Position numbers and translations under genes: made by a program. A stretch of DNA of 12,739 bases. It comes from Thalassiosira profunda (taxonomy: Eukaryota > Bacillariophyta > Thalassiosirophyceae > Thalassiosirales > Thalassiosiraceae). The DNA lies in assembly GCA_036939355.1 (NCBI GenBank), contig JALLAP010001168.1, positions 1 to 12,739 on the forward strand, in the 5' to 3' direction. Below the pieces are notes generated by a model. The model was not told the origin of the DNA. It worked only from the letters and a program-made list of their open reading frames with translations, and searched no databases. The stretch's first letter is position 1; each line of letters starts with the position of its first letter. Positions 1-9,391 of this stretch are shown piece by piece.

Positions 1-1
1 C

Positions 2-715
2 GCGCTCCGCGATAGGAATGGTTCAACTGCCGAGCACTGGGCTGCGGGAGGGGGGTATCTGGACTGCGTCGCGTATCTCCTTCAACTGCGCGACGCTGCC
101 TATGATAAGGAGAGTCTCGGAGAAACACCAGCCATGGATACAGCAGTGTCAGATGCAACACGCGGCAACAAACGAGTGGGGAGAAGGCGTGATGGAAAGA
201 CTTCCTTGCACTACGCCGCGCGGAACGGCCACAACCACATCATCGATCTACTTCTTTCTCGCAACGATGCACCGCATGTGGACGTTCCCTCCGGCGATGG
301 TACGACCCCGCTACACATGGCGTGCTACGGCGGGCATCCTTCGACGGTCCGACATCTAGTGGAGACGCACCGCGCCGACATCTCGACGACGAACGAGTGG
401 GAGTGCGGCGCGGCGCACTGGGCGGCAATGAGCCTGGGCAGCGACGGAACCGACAAAGCCCTCGAACTGTGCGCATACCTGAAGGAACGCGGGGTCGACT
501 TTACGGCGAGGCAGAAACAGGGCCATGCGCCGTTGCACAAGGCGGCCTCCCGGAAGAATCGACACGTCATCGAGTGGATGGCGACGGCGTTTTCTGCGGA
601 GGAAAAAAGGGCGATGGGCGCACCTGACGTAGGAGGCAATCGACCCAGCGACATATGGACGAGTGTTGGAGGCGAAAGAGAGTTTGGGAAATGGATGAAG
701 TCGTTTGGATGGTGA
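2..715 (+). CDS. Ankyrin-repeat protein, 5' end outside the window
   Basis: The reading frame is open from base 2 with no start, so the gene begins left of the window; the in-frame ATG at 134 lies inside the repeat region and is probably not the true start. About 237 residues are visible. Ankyrin units can be read in order: an incomplete one near residues 5-30 (DRNGSTAEHWAAGGG), DGKTSLHYAARNGH, DGTTPLHMACYGGH, a variant NEWECGAAHWAAMS, and GHAPLHKAASRKNRHVIEWM. The NEWxCGAAHW and GHxxLHKAA variants recall small ankyrin proteins common in stramenopiles (family knowledge from memory). Ankyrin stacks bind proteins, so a scaffold or adaptor role is likely, but the partner cannot be told. There is no signal peptide or membrane segment in the visible part. 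The protein ends in a short Trp-rich tail (KWMKSFGW). The neighbouring carrier gene is 326 bases downstream on the same strand and appears to be transcribed separately. Confidence 0.75.
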   Translation, partial: ALRDRNGSTAEHWAAGGGYLDCVAYLLQLRDAAYDKESLGETPAMDTAVSDATRGNKRVGRRRDGKTSLHYAARNGHNHIIDLLLSRNDAPHVDVPSGDGTTPLHMACYGGHPSTVRHLVETHRADISTTNEWECGAAHWAAMSLGSDGTDKALELCAYLKERGVDFTARQKQGHAPLHKAASRKNRHVIEWMATAFSAEEKRAMGAPDVGGNRPSDIWTSVGGEREFGKWMKSFGW

Positions 716-1040
716 GCAGTTGGCCAAAGCACGGGAATACAGCCAAAGCAAAGCAACTTAGGCGTACGCTGGTTGTTGTCAGAGTCCGTCGGCGGATCCA
801 TCGATTTTACCAAACACATCTAGACTCTGCAATCGAATAACGTTAGTATCCATTCATCATTGGTAGATATCTCAAGGCAATGCAGTTGAGAGCAGAGGTC
901 CACGCACAAAGCAGGGCAGCAGATGAAGGAGGAGGCGGGAGATGGAAGGAAGGACGCCGACTCTTCGAACTTCCGCAACCGCAACTGCAAACACAACACA
1001 ACACAACACAACACAACACGCACGTCACATCAACCTGGCC
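716..1040 (+). promoter_or_regulatory. Spacer: 3' flank of the ankyrin gene, promoter/5'UTR of the carrier gene
   Basis: No gene is supported here. An ATG at 942 is in frame with the carrier (it would add 33 residues rich in T, Q, N and H), but that part encodes a microsatellite and would bury the signal peptide, so it is read as 5' leader. No clear TATA box or polyadenylation signal was recognised. Confidence 0.4.
991..1020 (+). repeat. Pentanucleotide microsatellite, six ACACA units
   Basis: Five perfect ACACA units plus a sixth ACACG unit lie 20-50 bases upstream of the carrier start codon. This is likely 5'UTR; repeat number may vary between strains. Confidence 0.85.
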
Positions 1041-2517
1041 ATGGCGCGTTCGCGGCGCCGTCCCTCCCGGCTGGGGCCCGCGGCAGTGCTGGCCATCTGC
1101 CTTGCCGCCGCGGCCATAGTTTTGGTGGAAGGCACAGGATCCCTGAATCCGCTATCGATAGGGATCCGGTCGGCCATCGCACGTGCACCGTTTGGGCCTG
1201 CCGCGTCGTCTCTGCCCTCGCATCGCCGAGCTACAGCATCGAGGAGACTCAGGGTGGAAAATAGTCATACGGAGTGTTTCGATGACATACATGATAAAGA
1301 GGATGACCCCGTGGAGAGGGTCGAGAGAGGGGGCGGTGCTGCCGCCGCGGCGGTCGCCATCGAGCGCCGCCTGCACTTTTGGGAGGCGATGATTTGCGGC
1401 GCCATCAGCCGCAGCGCGGCGCAGACGATCATGCATCCCGCCAATACGATGAAGACCATCTTGCAAAGCTCCAGAAAAGCTCCGGGGAAGGCTCCCCTCA
1501 CTGTCCGATCGTTTGCAAAGTGGAAGCACGCGAAGCACCTGACCCGAGGCGCCGGTGCACAGCTCGTGCTGTCCATTCCCCACGGGGCGGTGAATTTCGC
1601 GGTGCTCGAGTTTGTGAGGAGGGAGATGAACAATGCCGTGTCTCGCTCGCGCTACGCGGATGCGATCAATCGCAACTTTGGGGCGGGGATGGATTTCTTG
1701 TCATCTGCCCTCTCGACGGTGTGCTGCTCGATCGTTTCCACTCCCCAAATGATGATTTGCGATAACATCATGGCTGGGACGTACCCAAATCTTGTGTCCG
1801 CGACGTCGAGTCTCGTTAAAGACAAGGGCATCGCCGGCTTCTACACGGGGTGGTGGCCGGGAATTGCAGGAAAGATTCCGAGCTATGGCCTGACCTGGAC
1901 GTTGTTCGAGCAAATCAAACGGGTACGGGCATCGNATTGCAGGAAAGATTCCGAGCTATGGCCTGACCTGGACGTTGTTCGAGCAAATCAAACGGGTACG
2001 GGCATCGATGTTCGATCGCCCTGCCAAAGACATTGAAAACTCGATCATGGGCTGCATGGCCAGTGCCACAACGGTCTGCGTTATGATACCGATGGACACG
2101 GTGAAGACGCGGCTTGTCACGCAATTGAACTACCCGGATCTCGTACCGTACAAGGGAATCAGAGATTGCTTCCAACGAGTCTTGAAAGAAGAAGGCATCG
2201 GGGCCTTCTATCGCGGTCTGACCCCGCGTCTGCTCAGCGTGGTGCCCATGATCGGCATCCAGTTCGGCTTCTACGAGGCAACGAAAAAGTTCTTCCTTGC
2301 GAAGGGCGGCAAGGCCTCGGTCGAACCCACACGTGGCCGTGTGTCGAAGGCCGAGCTGGCACGGAGGGAGGAAGCTGAGGAGAAGGCGCGGTCCAAAAAG
2401 CAAGCGCTGCTCCAGGAGATGGCGATGGAAGTTGCCGCGGACGACGACCAGCCATTCCCGGCGCCGCTGCCGAAGAGCAAGAACTGGTGGGCAAAGAAGA
2501 AAACGGAGAAGAAATGA
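1041..2517 (+). CDS. Mitochondrial carrier family (SLC25) protein with N-terminal signal peptide
   Basis: Membrane transporter of the three-repeat SLC25 family; substrate not identifiable. The ATG at 1041 (G at -3, G at +4) gives a basic n-region (MARSRRRPSR) and a hydrophobic stretch at residues 14-29, followed by a Ser/Ala/Arg-rich stretch containing ARAPFGP near residue 50. This looks like an ER signal plus transit peptide, as used for secondary plastids (inference). Carrier signatures: PANTMK (133-138, Asn for the acidic residue), PQMMICD (235-241, degenerate) and canonical PMDTVKTR (326-333), with GIAGFYTGWWP and GIGAFYRGLTPR blocks after repeats 2 and 3. The tail from about residue 396 is Lys/Glu/Ala-rich and hydrophilic. 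The gene is split by the N at 1935; removing one 72-base copy plus the N gives a single 468-residue frame, so the apparent stop at 2036 is artificial. Downstream it converges with the adaptin-like gene, 97 bases between stops. Confidence 0.85.
1863..2007. other. Assembly gap artefact 1: duplicated 72-base contig overlap around one N
   Basis: Bases 1863-1934 and 1936-2007 are identical, with a single N at 1935 between them. Read as an unmerged overlap of two contigs. It lies in the carrier gene between repeats 2 and 3, and the extra 73 bases shift the frame. Confidence 0.95.
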
Positions 2518-2614
2518 ACGGGGGCTATGTATCAATGAGAGGGACAGCTAGACTATTAACTAACATCAAGGGTTCACAGGTTATCTCTGCAGAGGAGGAC
2601 CCATTCATCAATTC

Positions 2615-5600
2615 TCACGCTAAAATTGGAGGACGATGCGGCATCGTCATGGAAGGAAAGTCGTGCCCCGTAGCAGGTGGCTTGCTTGGCGATGCCTGGC
2701 CACTTTGTGCCTCGGAGCCAAACATAAACTGGAGAAGTGCAGTCTGCCGCTCTGGTGTTCCACAGATCAACCCCAGCAACTCGGACGAATCTGACCTGGC
2801 AGTCAACGAATGCGTTCCATCTCTATTTGTCTGATGAACACAGAGAAGCCGGTTGCCGTGGGGATCCATATATGCACACCCGAGACTAGCGGCAGCCCCC
2901 TCAGGACTTGACGAGAGGACCACATGCCCCATTTTGGTATCGCGAAGGGTCTTGATTGCGCCATTAAGGAAGGCGAAGGGAATGGTGCGGTGGTGACCCT
3001 TGTCCATCGTCCTCCAGAGGAATTTGAATGAGGCTTCATCGCCACATCCCAAGGTCGCTTTGCAACGACGCAGCCCCCCGAAAANTCCAGAGGAATTTGA
3101 ATGAGGCTTCATCGCCACATCCCAAGGTCGCTTTGCAACGGCTGAGCCCCCCGAAAAACACAAGTGGGCATGGTTGCAACGTCGTGATGGGCGAGATCGT
3201 AACGGGCTCGAACGCTAGCGTGACATCGTCCAGCTCCACCGAGTCGTCATCGTAATCGTCTTCAGCTTCCGAAGGCACATCGTTGTCGCCCCCTCCAGGC
3301 GTCATCAGTTTGTGGGTCTTGATGTGCGGTTCCTGCTGCATGTCTCTGAATGACAAAGCCACGGAGAGGCTGAGAGGGCCAGGTCTCCATTGACCCAACA
3401 CAACCTCCCAAGTGACACAGTCACCATTCCCCCGGATTTCGTTCTTGAAGTCTTGCGACGCAGTGCAGGCGGATCCATGACCGTGCGTTCCTTCTGCCTC
3501 CTGCTCAACATTCATGTCGATGCGGACGCCGTTCCGTATCGGCACGGGCGTAATGTTGAACACCTTCACAGTAATGACGAGCATGGCTTTTTCGGAGGAG
3601 TCACTCGTCCGCACTCGTCGGATGTCCCAGCTCGTGTTGACAGACACAGGATCAGAGCATCCAGAGACGGCTGCAGTTTTCCACCGCGTCGACTTGATCG
3701 GGAACAGCACAGCTTCGCCCTTTCCCTTTTCGTGCAGCTCCATAATGGTGTGCGAGAATGCGCTCGGTAAGCGGAGGTCGTTGCGAGGTTGGATTCGTTT
3801 TGACGACAGGAGCATCCCAGAAGAGCAAGCCGTCGGAGCAACTGCCTTCGCGGCGAAACCAGTTCGGCGTGACAAGACAAGCCGAGCGTGGTTGTGCAGG
3901 AACCAGGTGCAATTCTCAACCGGACCAGAGCGGTTCAGAGAAGACAGTGAAGGCTTGGAGCCAATTCCTGCAACCAGCGGAGACACTTGGAATGCCGCCG
4001 TAATATCTTCAGGCAACGATTTTGGTCTGTGGCTGGCGCGCTCAGTGATCCGAGATATGGCATGGCTGGCATCCAGACCGACTTGGTAGCGAAGCTTCGC
4101 TCCTTGCTTCGTGTCTGTGGGGGGCGCTTCTTTCGCAGAAGTGATGATCTCGTTCAGCATTGATACAGCTATTGGACTCACGTCTTGCCCAAGTGCCTCG
4201 CCTTCCGACGCATGCGCCAAGAGGCCAGACATGCACGCCACGTGTTCCAAGCAGGCGATCAAAATCCGACACAAATACGCAGCCACCACAACATCACTCT
4301 CTTGGGCAACGGATCGGTGCTTCTGAAGCAACCCGTGTACTTCTGCATGGCACAGAGGCAAAAAGGTGAGGCCGGCGCCAAGCTGATCTTTGTTGGATTG
4401 CTTGGCATCATGATTTGCGATGCAACGCCCCAACCAAGCGTCCACGAGAAGCGCGGCCAGTTGAGTGAACTGGGAACTAGCTTCAGCAGAGGCTTCTCTT
4501 TGTCCAGTCGAGATCTTTGCTTTGTCTCTCAAGAAGAGAAGCTTGGTGGAAACCTTTGACAGGGCCAAGGCAAAGTGATCTAGTTGCCGACTGGGCCCGC
4601 CTTCCACCGGAGATTCCTTGTTGATAGAGCCCTTGTCGAGATAACTGGGCAGCACACTTTCGCTGATCGACAGAGCAGATGGAGGGAGTGCTCCACAGCT
4701 CTTCAGCATGGACGCAAACAAACGATTGTATGCTTCCTTCGCAAAGGGCGATTTGCTCTCAGAACCAGGCACGCTGATAATGCTCGCGAAGGAGTCCAAC
4801 AGCACCAATCCGAGGTTCGACCATTCCGAGGCAGAGGCAAGATCTTTGGCTAAAAGCTGTTCACGCTCTTCTCCCACCTGGGTCGCAACGGAGCAAAAAG
4901 CCCAGACTAATTCGTCTGCGGGCATGAAAGTGCTTTCATCGCCCTTCTTTGACCCATCCCATACCCAAGCCAACTGTTTCGATTCAAGGATATGCTGCAT
5001 CAACAGCGACCGCGTCACTGTTCCAGTGGTTCCGCCATTCTGCGCGCCAGTATTGGATGCCCCATCGAGCACGACAGATAGAGCTACCTCAGTCAGCAGT
5101 CCAGTGCGTCCGAGTCTAAAATGACTCGCTCGACCACCTCCCGGCGCAACGCCAATGGGCAGGTCGAGAGAGCCCGCCCCCGAGGGGACAGATACTCCCA
5201 TAGGAAGAAATAGAAGCGCTGCTTTCAGCACAGCAACCAACCCGGGCGCTCGCTCATGCAGTGGTATGCCCCTCAGAGCAACCACAAGCAAGGCCGCAGT
5301 GCCCGCAAGACTTTCGATAGGAACCGCTGCCGGTGCGATGGTAGAGGATATCGGCGAAGTCGGCCTGCCCTTTTCAAGCGTGAAAGAAGGATTCAATGGT
5401 GTCGTTGCTGCCATCCCTCCATTGAGCTGCTGCAAAAGCACCGTCACTGCATGACGACATGCCGATGGTCTCCAAGAAGCGTGAGGGTCAGCGGAAGATA
5501 GCCGCAGGAACGCCACGGCCATTGCACGCTGCAACGTCTCGTTGGAATGAAAGGGATGCTTCTCCACGAAACACGGCAGCAGCACTCCCTCCACCAACTC

Positions 5601-6936
5601 CGAAGCCATTCCCTCCGCATCGACCTCCCTCCACCCTCGCTTCCCATGGCTTTCCTTCCCAGTCTGCAGCGCCCTCCGCGATGGCATCGTATCGCTTCCC
5701 TGCGTAAGCGCATGGACAAAGGCGGCCGTCACCACTGGAATCGCCATCGCCAAGAGGTGCGGCGACGAGTACAGCGCCAGCCGCTGCATTATGGTTTGCA
5801 TCCGCGGGAAGAACACGTGCTCCCACGCCTTCGACTGCAGTTCCTTCATGGCCGCCACATGCCCCAAGATCCAGGACGACTTCGAGCCATCCTCGTAGTG
5901 GAACACGTTCGAACTGGCATTCTCTGCAATCCCCCGCACTTCCGCGGCCAAGTTGTCCGTGTGTGGATCGAGGGTCAGCCTCCCCAGCGCCTCGAGCGCC
6001 GCGCTCGACACGGCATCGTCCGGCTGTTCGATTGCCGCGACCACCAGCGAGTACGCCGCCCCGCTGCCGCATTCGTCCTCCAGCTGGGTGATGGAGGGAT
6101 GGCGGACGGGCTCGGTCTCCAGCCGGGCGTCGAACCGCAGCCGGGCGAAGGAGGCGCGGGCGACGGAGGCGAGGGTCCGGCAGGCGAGGATGCGGCAGGA
6201 TTGCAACTCGTGGGATTGCAGGCAGTCCGTCAGCGATGAGATGATGCGGTGGATGCGGCGCTGGTGTTGCTGGACGTGGAAGAGGGAGGAGGACTTCACC
6301 TGTAGGGGCGGCGGAGAGTTGGAGGCGGAGGAGACGGCTGCGTTCGCTTGATTGTACGGATCAGTAGAGCAGACGAGCTGGTGCAGCATGAGGCAGGAGC
6401 TCGCCACGGCCCGATGGGAGGAGCGCGGATTGCGCAATGGGATCAGAAACTTCCGATCCATTTCCTCGAGCTCGTCGTCGTCGCCCATGTCGTCGTCGCC
6501 GTCCTGCCCAAACGTTGGCGATGTGGGGCGCGGGACGCTCCCTCGCATGGACCTTGCAGAAGTCGCCACATCCTGGTAGGCGAGGGCCGACATCCCGAAC
6601 GAGGATGTGGCAGATGTGGCAGACTGCGATGCCGATTTGTTCGCTGCACTGGCCGTCCCGGCGCCTGCCGCCCCTCCCGTAGCCGAGGAGAAGAATCCAT
6701 CGTCGTCGTCGAAATCCGCATCAAAGTCGTCTAGAAAATCGTCCGAGGCGAGCACCTTCCCGCCGGCGGATGGGGCCGCTAGGCCACCGGCGGCGTCGGA
6801 GNTCTAGAAAATCGTCCGAGGCGAGCACCTTCCCGCCGGCGGATGGGGCCGCTAGGCCACCGGCGGCGTCGGAGGGGAAGGCGCCGCCTGTCGCCCAGCC
6901 CAGGTCGTCCTGGAAGGCGGCGGCGGCGGAGGCCAT
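2615..6936 (-). CDS. Large adaptin-like HEAT/appendage protein, probable TSET (TPLATE complex) TSAUCER/TASH3-type subunit
   Basis: After removing the duplicated overlaps at 3085 and 6802 the gene is one frame of about 1391 residues from the ATG at 6936. Residues 1-60 are Ala/Gly-rich, then very acidic, with an FLDDF motif (FxDxF type). An acidic linker (GDDDELEEMD) leads into a long helical region with HEAT/ARM character (SSAALEALGRLTLDP, CRTLASVARASF, repeated Leu/Ala helices). The C-terminal part resembles an adaptor appendage: beta-rich ITVKVFNITPVPIRNGVRID, an acidic loop, then PVTISPITTLQPCPLVFF, EASFKFLW and LLCVHQTN. This order (solenoid, beta-sandwich, FRLW-like platform) matches plant TASH3 as I remember it; the SH3 domain of plant TASH3 was not seen. 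TSET is an ancestral endocytic coat adaptor at the plasma membrane. Alternatives: an AP-complex or COPI large subunit. Family placement is moderate; the exact subunit is uncertain. Confidence 0.55.
3013..3157. other. Assembly gap artefact 2: imperfect 72-base duplication around one N
   Basis: Bases 3013-3084 and 3086-3157 match except at 3068/3141, 3070/3143 and 3071/3144, with an N at 3085. On the minus strand the two copies read Leu-Arg and Leu-Ser at the differing codons. It falls in the appendage part of the adaptin-like gene. Confidence 0.93.
6730..6874. other. Assembly gap artefact 3: duplicated 72-base contig overlap around one N
   Basis: Bases 6730-6801 and 6803-6874 are identical, with an N at 6802. 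It lies at codons 21-44 of the adaptin-like gene. Dropping one copy joins the ATG at 6936 to the main frame; otherwise the gene seems to start at about 6755 without an ATG. Confidence 0.95.
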
Positions 6937-7278
6937 GCTTGATTTGGGAGCTTAGGGGGTCGGCTCCAGCGTCCAGCGTCGCTCGGTGCACCTGTTTGTG
7001 TCTGGGGGGATGCTATTTGGCAATCTAGTGAGATTATTAATACCAGGGGGTGATATGGATCAAGGCGCTAGCTTTGAGGCTAACAATGTGGTGCAGGTAG
7101 GAAAAGCACGTCAGGAGCCTTCGAAGAGGCGAGGGGTTGTAACTAATAATATCTTTCCCTCTCGCTTCTCCTCTCCTCTCTCTCCCTCCTCCCTCCTCTA
7201 TCTCTCTCTCTCCCTGCAGGCTCCCTCTGATTGACATTGATCTAGCATCATCTGTTTCATTCTATGTTATGCCTTCGC
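6937..7278. promoter_or_regulatory. Spacer between two minus-strand genes, with a long polypyrimidine tract
   Basis: This stretch is the upstream region of the adaptin-like gene and the 3' flank of YL1. From about 7155 to 7216 the + strand is almost purely C/T (CTCTCC repeats), that is GA-rich on the sense strand of both genes, where it could act as a GAGA-type promoter element or a termination signal. The part nearer the gene (7020-7060) is more AT-rich. No gene is supported; the intron-like signals on the + strand are listed separately. Confidence 0.45.
7097..7219 (+). other. Possible spliceosomal intron on the + strand of the spacer
   Basis: On the + strand there is a donor CAG|GTAGGA at 7097, a branch-point-like TAACTAAT at about 7140, a roughly 60-base polypyrimidine tract and the acceptor CCCTGCAG at 7219, giving a 123-base intron. 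The flanking sequence does not encode a convincing protein: a small ATG frame from 7055 reads 14 codons, then stops four codons after the acceptor. If real it would belong to a non-coding or antisense transcript running into the YL1 3' end. The signals may also arise by chance from the pyrimidine tract. Confidence 0.25.
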
Positions 7279-9391
7279 CTAATTTGCTTCTATGGTTGTT
7301 CGTTTGTTGCTTCGTGTTGGGATTTCCGGAGCCCCCTCTGCTTTGCGCTTGCCACCGCGCCTCGTGGAAACGCCTTTGGGCGGAGCCTTTGCTTGCTTCT
7401 CCTCTGTCGCTCCTTCCTTCGCAACGTCAGGCTTTGCGGGTATCCCTGCCAGAGCAAACGTGCCATTGGCGCCGACATCTCTACTGTCATCGCCACTCTT
7501 TTGCGTAGCTTCCGTCTTCTGGGCCTTCGCCGAGTCCACACCCTCCGAAAAGCTCTCCGATTGCAATTCGCCGGGACTCTCTCCTTTCGCAGTATCGCTG
7601 TCATTTGCTGCTTTTCCAACACCAGGTGCAGCAGAAGATGATTTGGCCACAGTGTTTCCTTTGGCAACGGTTCTGCCTCCATTTGCTTTGTCCGAGCTGC
7701 CCACTACCGTAGGAAACGACGGTGGTTCCTTTTTATCGGTCTTTCCTGGCACCCTCAAATGAATCCTAAAAGGCGGAGAGACCGGACACCCGCCCTGCGT
7801 CACCCTCACTTTGACGTCGGCTGCGGGCGGCGCCCTTGCNAAAAGGCGGAGAGACCGGACACCCGCCCTGCGTCACCCTCACTTTGACGTCGGCTGCGGG
7901 CGGCGCCCTTGCAGCCACCAACGTTTGTTTGCCCGGTTGAAGCGGCACGTGAGATTTTGGTGCTCCCAACTTGATCGCTCCTTTGCCAGCAGTCACCCCT
8001 TCACGCCCCACTCCTTTGCTCGGCCCATTCACTTTCTTCTGTTTCTTGGCCGCTGGCTTTGGTTTGGCCTTGGCTATCTTCATTTCTCCCGATTCTATCC
8101 GGCGCTTCAGCTCTTTGTAGGCATCCATATCGTAATATCCCAGCTTTGTTTTTGGGTCCCTGTACCGCGCCACCTTCCCGGTAATGACGCATTTTTCTTG
8201 CTTCTTTTCGACCTCGGGCGTTGGCGGTGCGCTGGTTTCGGATGCAGACCTCTTTCGCCTGGGAGACAAAACGGTCGAGTGCGGACTGCCAGTGCTGCCA
8301 CCACGTGGCCACGCGCTCTTCCTCGTCAAGATTTCGGGCAGCTGATCCATGTCCATGAACGTCAACGTGTTGGTGCGTCCCCTCCGGCTGTAAAATCGCG
8401 ACACGGGCTTTTGGTGCAGCGAGGATTTTGCCTTGCCCGCCGCCGCGGCCTTCTCCAGCTGAGCTGCCTCCTCCTTGCTCCGTTTTCGGGCGTTAAGCCA
8501 CTTGGAATTGTCCGTCTCTGTCGATTGAATGGATTCCAGGATCATTTCCTCCTGCGTGATTTTGGGTTGCGGCGGCTTCTTTTTGGCAGGCGGGGCGGCT
8601 GGTTTTGTTTGTTTCAGTCTCCCTTTGACAGGTGGGGCGGATGGCACTCCAGTCCGCAGGGCTGGTTTGCCTGCTGGCTTTGGTGGAATAAACTGCGGTT
8701 GTATTGGAAGTGCAGCGGGTTTTGCAGCTGAAGCCTGAGCGCCCGTAACTGGAACGACGGAAGAGACTGAGTTCAATCCCCCACCAGGCTGGGATGCTGG
8801 TGCCATTGCAGGTTTCGCCCCCGCGACAGGAGCCACCGCACCCGCCGGCGGAGGCCAATTCAACACCAGCCCCTGGTTCCACCCCTCCCCCAGCGGGCCC
8901 CGCTTGGTCATCTTCCCCGTCTTCTTCTTCCCCATCAGGTCCCTCCCCGCGCTCGACCTCTGGGGCACGCCCAGCCGCTGATTCTTCTTCCGTTTCGACG
9001 CCTTGGCGCGCCGCTCCTCGGCCAGAAGCTCCCGTTCTTCCTCCCCTTCGTCTTCTCCATCTTCCTCCGACTCGCTCTCGTCGAAGTCGGAATCGAACTG
9101 GTCCACCGCCTCGGCCGAGTCCTCGTCGGACATCCGAAACGACCCCTCCCCATCGGATACAGAGCCCTCATCGTCGCTGCCATCGGACTCCGACGACGAC
9201 GACGACTCACCCTCGTCCCGTCTCCGCTTTCGCGATCCTTTGTCCGAGAATCCCCCGCCCGTCTCGGACCAGATGGAGTGAGACCAGAAGGCGTCGTCGT
9301 CGTCCTGAGCCTGTCCGACGAGGGAGGACATTCGCTTGCCCGCCGTCGACCGGCGGGCCCTCTGGAGGACGGCGGCCTTCGGCTTCGGCAT
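7279..9391 (-). CDS. VPS72: YL1/VPS72 (Swc2), H2A.Z-binding subunit of SWR1/SRCAP chromatin remodeler
   Basis: Nuclear histone chaperone subunit that binds H2A.Z-H2B for deposition by SWR1-type complexes. The ATG at 9391 gives, in order, the YL1 blocks known from the family: N-terminal RARRSTAGKRMSSL with DDDDAFW (residues 11-36); an acidic H2A.Z-binding stretch with FDSDFDESESEEDGEDE (99-115); KITQEEMILESI (277-288); RTNTLTFMDMDQLPEIL (339-354); and the YL1 C-terminal domain CVITGKVARYRDPKTKLGYY with DMDAYKELKRR (401-431). About 95 residues between 180 and 275 are Pro/Ala-rich linker. After the YL1-C domain comes an unusual tail of nearly 250 low-complexity Lys/Ala/Ser/Gly residues with basic patches (RRGGKRK). 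Total about 679 residues, against 364 in human YL1. The N at 7840 with its 72-base duplication breaks the tail; removing it restores one frame to the stop at 7279. It diverges from the 9907 gene. Confidence 0.9.
7768..7912. other. Assembly gap artefact 4: duplicated 72-base contig overlap around one N
   Basis: Bases 7768-7839 and 7841-7912 are identical, with an N at 7840. It lies in the low-complexity tail of YL1. The apparent YL1 stop near 7766 is created by the frame shift of the extra 73 bases. Confidence 0.95.

Noticed and set aside
325..819. Minus-strand frame of 164 codons over the ankyrin gene
   Set aside because: Antisense to clear ankyrin repeats, with no features of its own.
942..1040. 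Carrier start at the upstream ATG at 942
   Set aside because: It would translate the ACACA microsatellite and mask the signal peptide; the ATG at 1041 has a better context.
1863..2007. Tandem duplication within the carrier gene as a biological event
   Set aside because: The same 72-base length and single N recur at four sites, and each copy shifts the frame; an assembly artefact explains all of them.
3390..6734. Many + strand frames of 70-230 codons inside the adaptin-like gene
   Set aside because: Antisense shadows in GC-rich coding DNA; none has a recognisable domain, and the minus frame is continuous over 1391 residues.
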